Positions 32,881-44,222 are shown, counted from the stretch's first letter. The stretch: DNA of 64,000 bases from Rugalucina vietnamica (GCA_964017185.1 OZ024876.1:30777778-30841777), one strand, 5' to 3'. Notes: a model not told the origin generated them from the sequence alone. Program-made: numbers and translations.

Positions 32881-33112
32881 TGAGCCGCATTATGAGAAAA
32901 CCAACAATCTGCATATGCGAAACCAAAGGCGCAGATCAGCTTCGCAGTAAATGCGAAGCTGATCAGCGCCTTTGTTTTCACTACACGGATAGTACAATTC
33001 CTCTTCTTTCTAAATCCAAAATTTCCAGCCTCTAGCTATCTTCTATGTTTGTGCAGCTTAGTTTGTGTCGGACCTGTTCGAAAACCATACTCTTAGTTTT
33101 CTCATGGCTCCG
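32881..33112 (+). mobile_element. Palindrome-cored MITE, copy e, in an EF-hand gene intron
   Basis: TGAGCCGCATTATGAGAAAA start, full core palindrome, and a worn right end (TTTTCTCATGGCTC). Confidence 0.85.
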
Positions 33113-33401
33113 TCCCGATTCAAAACTCGGTGGATGTCAGAGTAACTATGTGGTTTGAATTATGCAGCTGTGTATAACAGATGTGTTTCAAGAATACATG
33201 CAAATGTTGATAACTTAAAGAACCTCAGTGTTGAAGTTGTTTCTGAAATTCTGAAATGTTATACCTACAATGCTCTACAATAGGTAATACAGAGTTAGTC
33301 TGCATAAATTCTAGATTTGGTAAAATCATTGAAGCACTAATACTATGGAGTGCATTTATCGTATGTAACCAATTATACAATCTTCAAGCCCACATTTTCA
33401 G

Positions 33402-33575
33402 ATAACGGAACCTTAGACTTTGAAGAATTCGAAAAGTTTCTGGTTGAAAAAGACATTTTAAATAAACACCCAGATGAAGTGTCCCTAGAAATAATGGAGG
33501 CTTTCAATGTGTTCGATAAAAATGGGGATGGATATATTGATTTTGACGAACTTAAAGTGGTACTAACGCAAATAG
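33402..33575 (+). CDS. Calmodulin-like EF-hand protein, exon with EF-hands 2 and 3
   Basis: It starts after CACATTTTCAG. Joined to the previous exon it completes loop 2 as [12 protein letters not shown], then runs [25 protein letters not shown] and loop 3 [12 protein letters not shown], ending VVLTQI plus one base at AAATAG|GTGAGT. All phases agree with both neighbours. The donor and the last codons are the apparent seed of the 21-bp minisatellite that fills the start of the next intron. Confidence 0.9.
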
Positions 33576-33790
33576 GTGAGTATATGACGCATATAGTTGA
33601 TTATATGATGGAAATGGTGAGAAAATGTCGCAACTAGGTGAGAAAATGACGCAAATAGGTGAGTTGGTGATGCAAATAGGTGAGTATATTACGAGAATAG
33701 GCGAGTAAATGATGCAAACTGGTGAGTAAATGCCTCAACTAGTTGAGTATATGATGCAACTGGATGAGTATATGATGCTTATACATGCTT
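33563..33790 (+). repeat. 21-bp minisatellite made of the exon end and its splice donor
   Basis: About ten units close to ACGCAAATAGGTGAGTATATG follow directly on the exon 33402-33575, whose own last bases and donor form the first unit. Most units keep AGGTGAGT. It continues at 34885-35145 beyond an inserted LINE. Read in the exon frame the unit gives TQIGEYM. Confidence 0.85.
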
Positions 33791-33797
33791 TTCAGGA

Positions 33798-34850
33798 CAG
33801 TGACAGTGGTTTTCCAATCAGGTACCGTTAAGATGGCAATATAATCAACCTTAAGAGGTTGCAAGCCAAAACTAAGGTGGAGACTGATGTGCTACATGAG
33901 CTCCTCTATGCAGATGATATGGATAAGAATGCCAGCTCAGAGGCAAAAAGCCATAAATCAAATCTCACAGTCATGTGATAACTATGATCTAACAATCAGC
34001 ACAAAAAAGACACCAAATAACACCTGGAAAACCGTACAATGAACCAACAACCACTGTGAATGGACAAAAACTGAAAGTTGTTGATAAATTCGCCTACCTG
34101 GGAAACAGTCTCTCCAGAGCAGTGCACATTGATGATGGTATCACTGCCAGAATTGCAAAAGCCAGTGTGACATTGGGAAGACTCCGTGCAAATGTCTGGG
34201 AGCGTAATGGAAACAAGCTTCACACCAAGCTGAAAGTCTGCAAGGCTGTGGTACTGCCAACCCTCTTGTAAGCATGTGAGACCTGGGCAGTATACCAACG
34301 TCATGCTGTGAAACTTAACCATTTCCACTCAAGCTGTTTGAGAAAGCTGTTAAAATCAAGTGGCAAGACAAGATTCCAGACACAGAGGTCCTGAAAAAAG
34401 CAGGCCTGCAAAGCATGCATGCCGTCTTAAAGCTACCATAGCTAAGATGGACTGGTCATGTTATATGAATGCCTGATGAGCGACTTCCAAAGAAAGTTTT
34501 CTATGGAGAACTACAGAGGAAAATCGCTTTCAAGGTGGCCAGAAGAAACGATACAAAGACTCCCGCAAAGCCTCTCTGAAGGATTTTGAAATACCAATGG
34601 GGTCTTTAGAACAGACAGCACAGGAGCGATCAAAGTGGCGAGGTCTCATCAACAAAGGAACATCTCTCTATGAAAAAGATAATCTGTGAAGCTGAAAGAA
34701 AGGGCAGAGAACGCAAACCCAAGACCAATGGTCCACCAGCAGATTCCATGTCACTGACTTGCTCTATTTGCAACCGACACTTTAGAGCCAGAATTGGCAT
34801 AGTCAGCCATCAAAGAACTCGCCAACACACATGAACCTTATTCAAGAAAT
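33798..34850 (+). mobile_element. LINE fragment (RT end, post-RT region, C2H2 knuckle), decayed
   Basis: In order: LQAKTKVETDVLHELLYADD (catalytic ADD box), NGQKLKVVDKFAYLGNSLSR, RIAKASVTLGRLRANVWERN, KLKVCKAVVLPTLL, then, after stops, ACETWAVYQRHAVKLNHFH, RWTGHV and a zinc-knuckle-like CSICNRHFRARIGIVSHQRT. Several in-frame stops (e.g. after PTLL) and frame changes make it dead. It lies within the minisatellite, which resumes at 34885. Non-LTR retrotransposon; I am unsure of the clade. Confidence 0.8.
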
Positions 34851-34884
34851 AACGATGATCTTTCTCATAAGTGAGAGACAAACC

Positions 34885-35145
34885 ACCATATGATGCAGCT
34901 AGATGAGCAAATGATGCTAATAGGTGATAGAGTTAAAACGCAAGTAGGCGATTTTATGACGCAACGGAGTAAGTTAATAACTCAAACCAAGTAGATGAGT
35001 AAATGACGCAAATAGGTGCGTTTAAAAGTACGCAAATAGGCGATTTTATGACGCAACTAGGTGAGTACATGATGCAAATAGGTAAGTTAATGCCGAAAAT
35101 GGTTGAGTTAATGGAAATAGTGCTAAGGCAAAAGCGTGAGTTAAT
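34885..35145 (+). repeat. 21-bp minisatellite, second block
   Basis: More diverged units of ATGACGCAAATAGGTGAGT, separated from the first block by the LINE. Confidence 0.8.
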
Positions 35146-35682
35146 GATCCAATGGTGGAAATGGTATCATACTTATCAGTACACCTTTCTCGTTTGGGGC
35201 ACTGGCTTGATACCAAGATAGAAAATTGAAATAGACAAACGTAATTTTGGCTTGTGCATCATTGTGCAATGAATTCATTTCAAAGTTGTAATATGTAGTT
35301 TTTTAACATACGCATTCTAGTACATACGGATTGATTCGGAATTATATAAAAAGAGTATTGATATTGAAATAGAAAATAATGGGTTTTCAATCAGGCCATA
35401 AAAAGATAATCCATACATTTCCTGTTGACAAGCCTTGATGAAAAAATGTTAATGGACTATGTCCCTGGTTCCCAAGGACTTTATATCGAAAGTTCCTACC
35501 AATTGTAACATTGCTAACTCAATGAACTGTATCGAACTGTATTGAGCTCCCATTTGGTAAAATGGTAAAACTCCGAACTCAATGTAAAATACCAATTGTT
35601 GGGTTGGGGTCATTGTTATTTCTCAGTGTAGGCTTTTTCAAGTCGTATTAGGTCAGATGAGCTATATTTTGTTTATGACTAG

Positions 35683-35763
35683 GTGATAAGATGTCAGACG
35701 AGCTAGCAGAAGAGTTTATCAAGGCAGCAGATCTGGACGGGGACGGCAGAATAGACTATATTG
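35683..35763 (+). CDS. Calmodulin-like EF-hand protein, exon with EF-hand 4
   Basis: Bracketed by TTATGACTAG and GTATGTATC. It encodes GDKMSDELAEEFIKAADLDG and DGRIDYI, i.e. the linker and loop 4 D-L-D-G-D-G-R-I-D-Y-I-E, whose last residue comes from the next exon. It parallels calmodulin [20 protein letters not shown]. Confidence 0.9.
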
Positions 35764-35814
35764 GTATGTATCAGAATTTTATTCAGCTGCAAAAATAAAT
35801 ATCTCATTGGCAGA

Positions 35815-35895
35815 AATTTGTTATTTTTTATGTTTTTGATCAAAACATTGATTGTCGATGCACATTAGGACCGTCTCGTCGAGGGGATTCTAAAA
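35815..35895. mobile_element. Hairpin MITE, left half (split)
   Basis: TTTTTGATCAAAACATTGATTGTCG then ACATTAGGACCG matches the stem of 17934-18203. The right half resumes at 37860-37938 (ATATAAAAGTGGGGTTAAAG) after an HBR insertion. Confidence 0.65.
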
Positions 35896-37859
35896 CAGAG
35901 GACCAATGGTCCTGTAAACACTCACCTGAGATCTGCTGCATATACCAATACACATGTTTGAATATTATGGTATTAACCCCAGTGCAGGGGCAGATGAAGC
36001 AATTGGGCTATTTTCTTTTTTCAGAATAATCAATATTCTGTCCATTTGCCAATTTCCTGCTGGCTTTTCCCTTCAAATGACATTTTAACAGTTTTTCCCA
36101 TTCAAATGCATGGGCAACCCATGTTGACCTTGCCATAAACTGGGTCAAGGTCATCACAGGGTCATGATTTATATACACATTGCTATATTTTAGTCATCAA
36201 TGCTTCACGCCAAGTTTCATGGTCATCTGTCTATTGGTTTCAGAGAAGAAGAATTTTGAAGGGTTTTACCATATATGGGCATGGTCGCCATCTTGGTCAT
36301 GTGACCTAGATTATTAATATACACATTGGTTCCCCCATCCTATAGATGCTTCACATAAAATTTGGCTTTAATTGGCCAAGTTGTTTCAGAGAAGATGTTT
36401 GAATATTATGATAATATACATGTATATTGCCCCGGGATGGGGCATATGAGCCCTTGGGTCCAATTTGTTTTTTTAGAATCATTAATATTCAGTCCTACTG
36501 CCTATTTCCTGCAAGATTTTCACCTCAGATGACTTTTTAAAAGTTTTCTCCATTCAAATGCATTGGCAACCTATGTTGACCTTGTTGTAAAATAGGTCAA
36601 GGTCAATACAGGGTCATGATTTATATACACGTTGTAGTACTTTAGCCATTGATGCTTCATGACAAGTTTCTTTGAAATCGGTCAACCGGTTCTGGAGAAG
36701 AATATTTTTGAAGGTTTTTTACCATATATATGGGCATGGCGGCCATCTTGGTCATGTGAACTCGATTTTTATATACATATTGATTCCCCCATTCTATAGA
36801 TGTTTCACATAAAATTTGGCTTTGATTGGCCAAGCGGTTTCCGAGGAGATGTTTGAATATTATGGTAATATACATGTATAATGCCCTGGGGTGGGGGCAG
36901 ATGAGCCCCTAGGGTCCAATTCTTTTCAGAATCATTAATATTCAGTCCTACTGCCCATTTCCTGCAAGACATTCACTTTAAATGACATTTTTAAAAGTTT
37001 TACCCCATTCAAATGCATTGGTGACCTATGTTGACCTTGCCGTAAAAAAGGTAAAGGTCATCACAAGGTCATGATTTATATACACATTGTAGTACTTGAG
37101 TCATCAATACTTCATGTTAAGTTTCATTTAAATCGGTCCACCGGTTCCGGAGAAGAAGAATTTTGAAGGGTTTTTACCATATATAGGCATGGCGGCCATC
37201 TTGGACATGTGACCTGGATTTTTTATATACACATTGGTTACCCCTTCCTATTGATGCTTCACATAAAGTTTGGCTTTGATTGGCCAAGCTGTTTCAGAGA
37301 AGATGATGTTTGGGTATTATGGTAATGTACATGTACTTTGCCCTGGGGTGGGGGCAGATGACCCCCTGGGGTCCAATTTCTTTCACAATCATTAATAATC
37401 AGTCCTACTGCCCATTTCCTGCAAGACTTTCACTTTAAATGACATTTTAAAAGTTTTCCCCATTCAAATGCATTGGCGACCTATGTTGACCTTGCCATCA
37501 CAGGGTCATGATTTATATACACATTGTAGTGCTTGAGGTATCGAAGCTTCATGCCAAGTTTCGTTGAAATCGGTCCACCGGTTCTGGAGGAGAAGATTTT
37601 TGAAGGGTTTTTACCATATATAGGCATGGCGGCCATCTTGGTCATGTGACCTGGATTTCTTATATATACATTGGTTCCCCCTTCCTATAGATGCTTCATA
37701 TAAAATTTGGCTTTGGCTGGCCGAGCGGTTTCAGAGAAGAAGATCTTTGAAAATGGTGGACGACGGTCGACGGACGACTGACGGACGACGACGGACGGAC
37801 GCCGGATGCCTGCCTATCCTATAAGCTCACCTGTGAGCCTTCGGCTCAGGTGAGCTAAA
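35896..37859 (-). mobile_element. HBR dispersed repeat, full-length copy inside a MITE
   Basis: Minus orientation, from GAGGACCAATGGTCCTGT to GGCTCAGGTGAGCT, with four internal modules and a (GGAC)n-like stretch near 37760-37800. Confidence 0.85.
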
Positions 37860-37938
37860 AACCACCCTATATGCTTTGGACAATGTATTCCCTTATATAC
37901 TATATAAAAGTGGGGTTAAAGGGGTATTCAATTTATGA
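37860..37938. mobile_element. Hairpin MITE, right half (split)
   Basis: See 35815-35895. Matches 18150-18200 and 42960-43010. Confidence 0.6.
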
Positions 37939-38519
37939 ACTTGATTACGCGGTTATTCTTCCCGTATAACGTGTTCTTTACTTTAATATAAGCATTCATA
38001 TTAACGTTGTTCCGCACCCTCTTGTTCCAGAATAACGTAGATGTAATTACTTATTCCTCTGCACAATAGCCTGGGCCCAGTCGTTCAAAATTAAAGACAT
38101 CGTTAGTTAACAATTCGATAAAAATTCAAACATGAATACTTATGTAGTCGGCATTTTTGTTGAGATCTTATCGATGATGTTAAGCTGACGAAGTGTTGAA
38201 CAACTGACCACTGTTGTCTAATGTGAACGCGAATTTAATTGCGGAACAAGTTCTTCTGGAAAAACTTGGTTCGGAACAATGTTTTATCTAATGTCTTACA
38301 ATTATATCTTTCAATCATAATGCCGCCGATATCTGTGAGCATTCAATCTACTCGGACTCAACTTTTAACAGTTCGAATAAAACTATGGCATATCGCAATT
38401 AAACAAATACACTATCACAGATTGGAATGGGTACGTATTGTTAAGTATGCACCGTTAAATATAAATTTCAAATAACGTTCAACAATGAATGAAATATCCC
38501 GGGGTGTTATTTCGCTCGG
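37939..38519. other. Intron sequence, nothing recognised
   Basis: AT-rich; no repeat family or exon seen. Confidence 0.5.
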
Positions 38520-39112
38520 GACTGAATTAAGTATTATTTTATACATTACAGTGAAACCCAATGTATATCAAAACTTGATAAAATTGGTATTTTCATTGAT
38601 ATGAAATTTCACTGATATCAAAACTCACTGATATCAAAAGTCACTAGTGACTGATATCAGCCTATATCGTCACTGTAATGACGTCAGATTTTTTGGATTA
38701 CTTCTGACGTTTCCATTTACTTGACGTCATTAAATGTGTCTCACTTCAGAAATTCAAACGCCTATAACTCCGTTATTTATGAATGAAAACATAAAGTGTG
38801 GGTATTCATTTTCTTAGTTAGAACATAAGGAACAATGTGATACCAAAATTATTCGTGTTTTCAAAAATTTTTTGTTTTTGCATTTTCACCGCCTACCTTG
38901 TGCATTGGAAAATGCCTGTGCATTGTATAAAATAAAAAGAAAATTTGCTTTTTTGAGGTGAATACCAAATATATTTCATCTCGTGAGTTGAAAACATAAT
39001 AATTTTCACTCGTGCTGCGCACTCGTGAAAAATTCTGATGTTTTCAACTCACTGGATGAAATATATTTGGTATTCACCTCAAAAAAGCAAATATCCTCTA
39101 TTTATCACACCG
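38520..39112 (+). mobile_element. Dispersed repeat with terminal palindrome
   Basis: It begins near ACAGTGAAACCCAATGTATA, carries repeated CTGATATCAAAA words, TTACTTGACGTCATTAAATG and a 3' palindrome (GAGGTGAATACCAAATATAT and complement around GTGCTGCGCAC), and ends ATCCTCTATTTAT. 43660-44222 is a close copy. Confidence 0.8.
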
Positions 39113-39209
39113 ACAAGCTACACCAGTCTACGCCATTCGAGAGCCGATTGTATGGTTCATCCCGCTTTATCATTTATATCGTATAATAATTATGTATTTT
39201 CCTTTTCAG

Positions 39210-39235
39210 AATTCAGCAAACACATGGGCTTCTGA
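39210..39235 (+). CDS. Calmodulin-like EF-hand protein, last coding exon
   Basis: After TTTTCCTTTTCAG the sequence reads (E)FSKHMGF and TGA. The phase agrees with the preceding exon, and the position matches EFVQMM... at the calmodulin C-terminus. The intron before it (35764-39209) is almost entirely repeats. Confidence 0.85.
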
Positions 39236-39366
39236 CGTTCACGTATACGAACGTGACACCATCACATCGAATGGCATTTTAAGATGAAGTCGATCGATGC
39301 AATAGACAATGTCATACCTGCAATCCTTGCCATCGGGAGCGTCACCATTGTTCAACAACTCATTAA
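39236..39366 (+). other. Probable 3' untranslated start of the EF-hand gene
   Basis: Sequence after the stop codon. No clear AATAAA is visible before the next MITE, so the transcript end is unknown. Confidence 0.4.
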
Positions 39367-39583
39367 TGAGCCATCTCGTGAGAAAACCAACGATGTGGTT
39401 TACGGACATGTCTGTCACAAATTAGGCTGTACAGTCAGAGAGGCAGGCTAGAAGCTTGAAATTTCGGATTTAAGAAGAAGAGGAATTTTACTATCCATGT
39501 AGCGAAAACAAAGTTACTGCGAAGCTGATCTGCGTCTTTGTTTTCGCATATGCAGATTGTTGGTTTTCACATGAGGCCGCTCT
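39367..39583 (-). mobile_element. Palindrome-cored MITE, copy f
   Basis: TGAGCCATCTCGTGAG to CATGAGGCCGCTC. Part of the core palindrome is missing. Confidence 0.8.
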
Positions 39584-39698
39584 GGCAACCAGTGTTTTGT
39601 TGATATTTAAAATGATGATCCCTCTTCTCTGTTTCATCATTATAGTGTTTATGTTTTAATTGGGTAGGAAGCCATTAATTGAACAGATTATTATTAAC

Positions 39699-39890
39699 TG
39701 AGCCACCGCATGTGAAAACCCACAGTAACTGCGAAGCTGATCGGCGCCCTTGTTTTCGCTACACGGATAGTACAATTCCTCTACTTTCTACATCTAAAAT
39801 GTTCAGCCTCTAGTCATCTTCCGTGCTTTTACTGCTCGGTTTGTGTCATCCCTGTTCTGAAACCACATTGTTGGTTTGCTCATGAGCGGC
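39699..39890 (+). mobile_element. Palindrome-cored MITE, copy g
   Basis: TGAGCCACCGCATGTG to CATGAGCGGC. The first half of the core palindrome is deleted. Confidence 0.8.
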
Positions 39891-40114
39891 ATAATTTTAG
39901 TTCACGATTGCACAGGATTCTAATGTGCAGTTTTCAAAATGTAAAATTTTCTTCTCTCGCGGTACGTTAACATGTCTAATAAAATAGAAAAGAAATATAC
40001 TGGGGGAAGGAGCAAACTATTCCCTTTCAGCCACACTCATATTCTTACCCATTAGTGAAGGGAGAAAAATTAATTACCTTTATTATGATAAAATTTCATG
40101 TAATATGGTTGTTA

Positions 40115-40440
40115 GCCTACCTGAGCCGTATGCTCATGGAGAGCATATAGGATGGTACTCGAGCAGGCGTCCGTGCGTGCGCCCGTCCGCATTTTTAAAG
40201 ATATCTAAAGCCGCCTGGCCAATCAAAGCCAAATTTTATATGACAAATTTTTAGGAAGGGGGAACCAATATGCATATAATATGCATAAAAATGTCACATG
40301 ACCAAAATGGCTGCCATGCCCATATATGGTAAAAAACCCTTCAAAAAGCTTCTTCTCCAAAACCGGTAGACTGATTTTAACGATGTATATTTAAATCATG
40401 ACACTGTGATGACCAATGTTTTACGGCAAATGAGATTTTT
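40115..40440 (+). mobile_element. HBR dispersed repeat, 5' fragment
   Basis: CCTACCTGAGCCGTATGCTC, GCGTCCGTGCGTGCG, GTCACATGACCAAAATGG; it stops near 40440. Confidence 0.75.
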
Positions 40441-40802
40441 GATCTAACCCTCAGCTGTCCTAAATGTATTATGCTTAGAAGTCACTTGGCTAAGTCAAGG
40501 TAATTAAAATGTATCTACGTATATCGACAGATAAACAAACTCTTGTCCTTTTAAATAGTACATCTGAGTTTTGAAGATGATATGCGTATACTTACCATGC
40601 TTACATGCTTTTGGTATCATTTTCAATCTCCGATAACTTGACCATGAACTGTCCATATCTATTTGTGTGTGATTACACCACTGACATACACATTCATGCG
40701 TTCTTTGTGTGAAATTAGAGATGTATCATAAAACATTGCTCTGATATTTAATCATTATGTACATTTGTACTTTAAAGCATGTTTAGATACATGATTCTTA
40801 AT
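40441..40802. other. Intergenic, nothing recognised
   Basis: No gene or repeat that I can name. Confidence 0.5.
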
Positions 40803-41040
40803 TGTGATTCATCAGAAAACCAACAATCTGCATATGCGAAACCAAAGCGCAGATAAGCTGTGCAGTAATTGCACAGCTGATCAGCGCCTTTACTTTCGCT
40901 ACACGGATAATGCAATCCTTCTTCTTTTTAAAACCGAAATTTCGAACTTCTAGCCTTCTTAAGTGTGTGTCTGTACAGGCCTGTTTGTGTCTGATCTGGT
41001 CGGAAACCAAAACTGTTGTTTTTCTCATGCGAGGGCTTAC
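40803..41040 (+). mobile_element. Palindrome-cored MITE, copy h, just upstream of the USP gene
   Basis: ATTCATCAGAAAACCAACAA start, core with CAGCTGTGCAGTAATTGCAC, end TTTTTCTCATGCGAGGGCTTA. Confidence 0.8.
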
Positions 41041-41131
41041 TTGTGATTCATCAGTGACATACATGAAATACTAAGAAAACATACTTATCCCGCGTACATT
41101 AAAGCAAAAAAACTTCGACAGAACGCTGAGC

Positions 41132-41188
41132 TGACGGTAGTTGGATCCAGAGACGGTAGTTGGATCCAGAGACGGTAGTTGGATCCGC
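41132..41188 (+). repeat. Triplicated 19-bp motif upstream of USP
   Basis: Three head-to-tail copies of AGACGGTAGTTGGATCCAG lie 131-187 bp before the USP start codon. They could be a promoter element cluster; no function is shown. Confidence 0.9.
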
Positions 41189-41318
41189 TAGTGAGCACAC
41201 GGGAACATCGCGACTTAATCCACTAGGCATATTGTGGCAGTGCATCTGTGCAATTGCAATATATAATCTGCTAGGTACATGCATTTGTAATAGCGCAACT
41301 GCTGGATAAAACACGAAC

Positions 41319-41385
41319 ATGGGCGGGAAAAGGAAAGTTCTGGTTGCTGTTGATGGAAGCAAGCATTCCGACTTTACATTCCAAT
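41319..41385 (+). CDS. Universal stress protein, exon 1
   Basis: Starts ATGGGCGGGAAAAGG and encodes MGGKRKVLVAVDGSKHSDFT then FQ plus one base, ending CCAAT|GTAAGT. VLVAVDGS is the first beta strand and nucleotide-contacting Asp/Ser of the Usp fold. The Met is the first in frame after an upstream stop-containing region. The four exons (67, 81, 113 and 210 nt) give 156 residues, the normal size for a single-domain Usp. Molluscs carry many Usp genes; role in stress tolerance is family knowledge. Confidence 0.9.
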
Positions 41386-41524
41386 GTAAGTATGTCATTT
41401 ATCTTTTATGTTGGTGGTTTAAATTATTTAGTGTTTATGGTCTTATTTAAACTTATCGGCTGCGAGATTTAGATGCTAGATGCCTTGCCTTCCTGCATAA
41501 ATGATAATAGACTGATCACCTGAA

Positions 41525-41700
41525 TACCGTTTAGGAGGCCTGAGATGGTTCAGTTAAACCATCCATACATATAAGCTTTAGGTGGTGATATCTTGGACCG
41601 CACTGAGGTGTCATTTTATACCAGTTGCTGGTAGGAGAACCTCGCAAATGGAGGAGACGTACCAACGTGATCACAACTCATGACGTCAACTGAAAAAAAA
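41525..41700 (+). mobile_element. SINE-like fragment
   Basis: GATGGTTCAGTTAAACCATC, CATACATATAAGC and GGAGACGTACCAACGTGATC weakly follow the 52677-52920 SINE body. Confidence 0.4.
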
Positions 41701-41984
41701 ACTGATAAGGATAACTGGCGACAAATCACAAGACGTCATTTTGTCCTACATGTATGTTTAGGGATCAGTTATTCATAGTTTTAAAGGCTGTGTTAGTAGT
41801 AATGGCTGCCACTATCATTCTACCAGGAATTAGATATTAATCTTCACGGAATTCTATCAGCCACTCATCGTGATCTTACGACTGACCGTCTTTAAAACCC
41901 AACATCTGCAAAAAGTCTCAAGATTCAATGTAACTTATTTATTTTACTTCAATTACTCAGAAAGCTAAATGAACTTATATACGC

Positions 41985-42150
41985 GTTACTCGTTCTTGAA
42001 GGCGCGGATGTTGGAAACCGGAGAAACCGGGGAAAAACACCGAACCTGAACGGGCGACCACTACCCTGTCAGATGCACTGACCCGGATTTTAACCCGGTT
42101 CGCAAAGGTGACAAGCGAGTGCGTTATCCACTACACTATCCAGACCCCCG
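41985..42150 (-). mobile_element. tRNA-derived SINE in USP intron 1
   Basis: On minus: TCTGGATAGTGTAGTGGATA (A box) and GAACCGGGTTAAAATCCGGG (B box), then CCCGGTTTCTCCGGTTTCC body. Confidence 0.65.
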
Positions 42151-42189
42151 ACAACAGATTCGGTTTTGATATAATCTAATCCATTTCAG

Positions 42190-42270
42190 GGTATGTTGAC
42201 AACATGCTACACGATGAGGACTTTGTTTTCCTTGCCTGGAATGTCACCCCCAACACAGCCACCTTCGGAA
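42190..42270 (+). CDS. Universal stress protein, exon 2
   Basis: Bracketed by CCATTTCAG and GTACGTATG. It completes Trp from exon 1 and encodes YVDNMLHDEDFVFLAWNV then TPNTATFG. Phase 1 at both ends. The following intron is 7.1 kb and contains another gene on the opposite strand. Confidence 0.9.
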
Positions 42271-42599
42271 GTACGTATGTAGCATTGTATGTGTACAGTA
42301 TAGATGGCACAGCTGTTCGTAGTTAATCAGATTTTGTAAAACTCACGCCGGTTATTGCCTAAAAGAATTTTAAATACAGTGAAGGTTGTCCTGAGTCTGT
42401 TGAATCATCCATAATGCCACGAGCGATCCTTCTAGTTCTACTGTAACCCTTTTTACGGCCAAATTGCAAAAGCGTCCCGGTTATTATGGTTCATCTCTAC
42501 AAGCGCAATATTTAAGGTCAGCATGTCAACATGACTTTAATCTCTATTTACATTTGAAGAAAGCGGGAATGAAAACACGCTTTCTACTTTTTCATCCGT

Positions 42600-42740
42600 T
42601 TTTCATCAAAGTTTTTAATGTGTGTTTATATTTTATACAATTGTTTCATTTGTTATTACTGCAACTGGTGTTGTACGGAGTGGCAGTCCTTAAAAGTCTC
42701 CCCGTACATCACCCATAGTACAGATTCTATTTTTGTTTGA
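42600..42740 (+). repeat. Dispersed repeat fragment shared with 55130-55210
   Basis: TTATTACTGCAACTGGTGTT and AAAAGTCTCCCCGTACATCA recur near 55140-55200. Confidence 0.65.
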
Positions 42741-42756
42741 TCCGGAGACCAACATT

Positions 42757-43028
42757 ACGAAAACACGTCCATGTAATATACAGAATTTTTTTTTTTTGGC
42801 TTTAAAATTGAAAATTTTCACAGGAAAAAAAATGATATTTTTCTTATTTTTGCTCAAAACATAGATTGTGGGTACACGTTAGAACCGCCTCGGCGAGGCG
42901 GTTCTAACGAGTACCCACAATCTATGTTTTGGAGCAAAAATAAGAAAAATAGGTATACCCCTGCAAACCCCAGTTTTTCTATATAAAAGTGGGGTTTAAG
43001 GGGGTATACATTACACGGACATGTTTTC
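42757..43028. mobile_element. Hairpin MITE (sister of 17934-18203)
   Basis: The same ends and the same near-perfect hairpin (ACATAGATTGTGGGTACACG, AGAACCGCCTCGGCGAGGCG). Confidence 0.85.
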
Positions 43029-43659
43029 ATGATGATAACATGAATAAGAATATTTGGAGTATTTAGAATTGATAACACGTTAAAGACCTACTTCTGAAGA
43101 AGCTAAAAGTGGTACCACTGTTTATTCGGTTAATGACCTCTAATGGTGCAATATGGCCCTTAGATCAAAAGACTGTCATAATGAGGTGATTATCAAATCT
43201 CTGCAGGGGGTCATAAAGGGGCCTCTAGAGGATAATACCTGTACTTCCACTGTTTATTGATTTTATGGTCCCTGGTAACCTGTGCAATAAAACTGCCTCC
43301 CTCTGCAATCAATATTGATTTTTCCTGTTTTGGCCCCTACCTGTATTCTGAGTCATTGTCAGGGCACAAGGTGTTCTAATGCCCTGTCTCTTATCTAATG
43401 ACCCTCAATAGACATGGAAATAGGTCATTAAGATACATCTTTTAATAGCAATTTGATTATTTGGCCCCTTTGGTAATATTAGTCACTTTGTATTTAGACT
43501 GATGTGAATTCTTGAAATTGTCGCTGATCACAAGTTCCTGAATTTCGTTGCCAATAACTGTTTGTAAAGAGTTACTGATGAGGGTTAATTGTACGGAATT
43601 GTATACATAATATGGTCCACTTCTTCTCATTGGACGTTCCAAAGGATCTAACAATAAAT
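43029..43659. other. USP intron 2, nothing recognised except a worn repeat
   Basis: Only 43560-43655 resembles, weakly, the CACTGATGAGGGTT unit of 54880-55515. Confidence 0.5.
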
Positions 43660-44222
43660 TATTTTATTTTATACTTTACAGTGAAACCCAATGTATATCA
43701 AAACTTGATAAAATTGGTATTTTCATTGATATGAAATTTCACTGATATCAAATCTCACTGATATCAAAAGTCACTAGTGACTGATATCAGCCTATATCTT
43801 CACTGTAGATTTTGGATTACTTCTGACGTTTCCATTTACTTGACGTCATTAAATGTGCCTCACTTCAGAAATTCAAACGCCTATAGCTCCGTTATTTATG
43901 AACAAAAACATAAAGTGTGGGTATTCATTTTCTTAGTTAGAACGTAAGGAACAATGTGGTACCAAAATTATTTGTGTTTTCAAAAATTTTTGGTTTTTGC
44001 ATTTTCACCGCCTGCCTTGTGAATTGGAAAATGCCCGTGTATTGTATAAAATAAAAAGAAAATTTGCTTTTTTTCGGTGAATACCGAATATATTTCATCT
44101 CGTGAGTTGAAAACATAAAAATTTTCACTCGTGCTGCGCACTCGTGAAAATTCTGATGTTTTCAACTCACTCGATGAAATATATTTGGTATTCACCTCAA
44201 AAAAGCAAATATCCTCTATATA
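43660..44222 (+). mobile_element. Dispersed repeat with terminal palindrome (copy of 38520-39112)
   Basis: Almost the same sequence from ACAGTGAAACCCAATG to ATCCTCTATATATT. Close similarity suggests recent mobility of the family. Confidence 0.85.
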
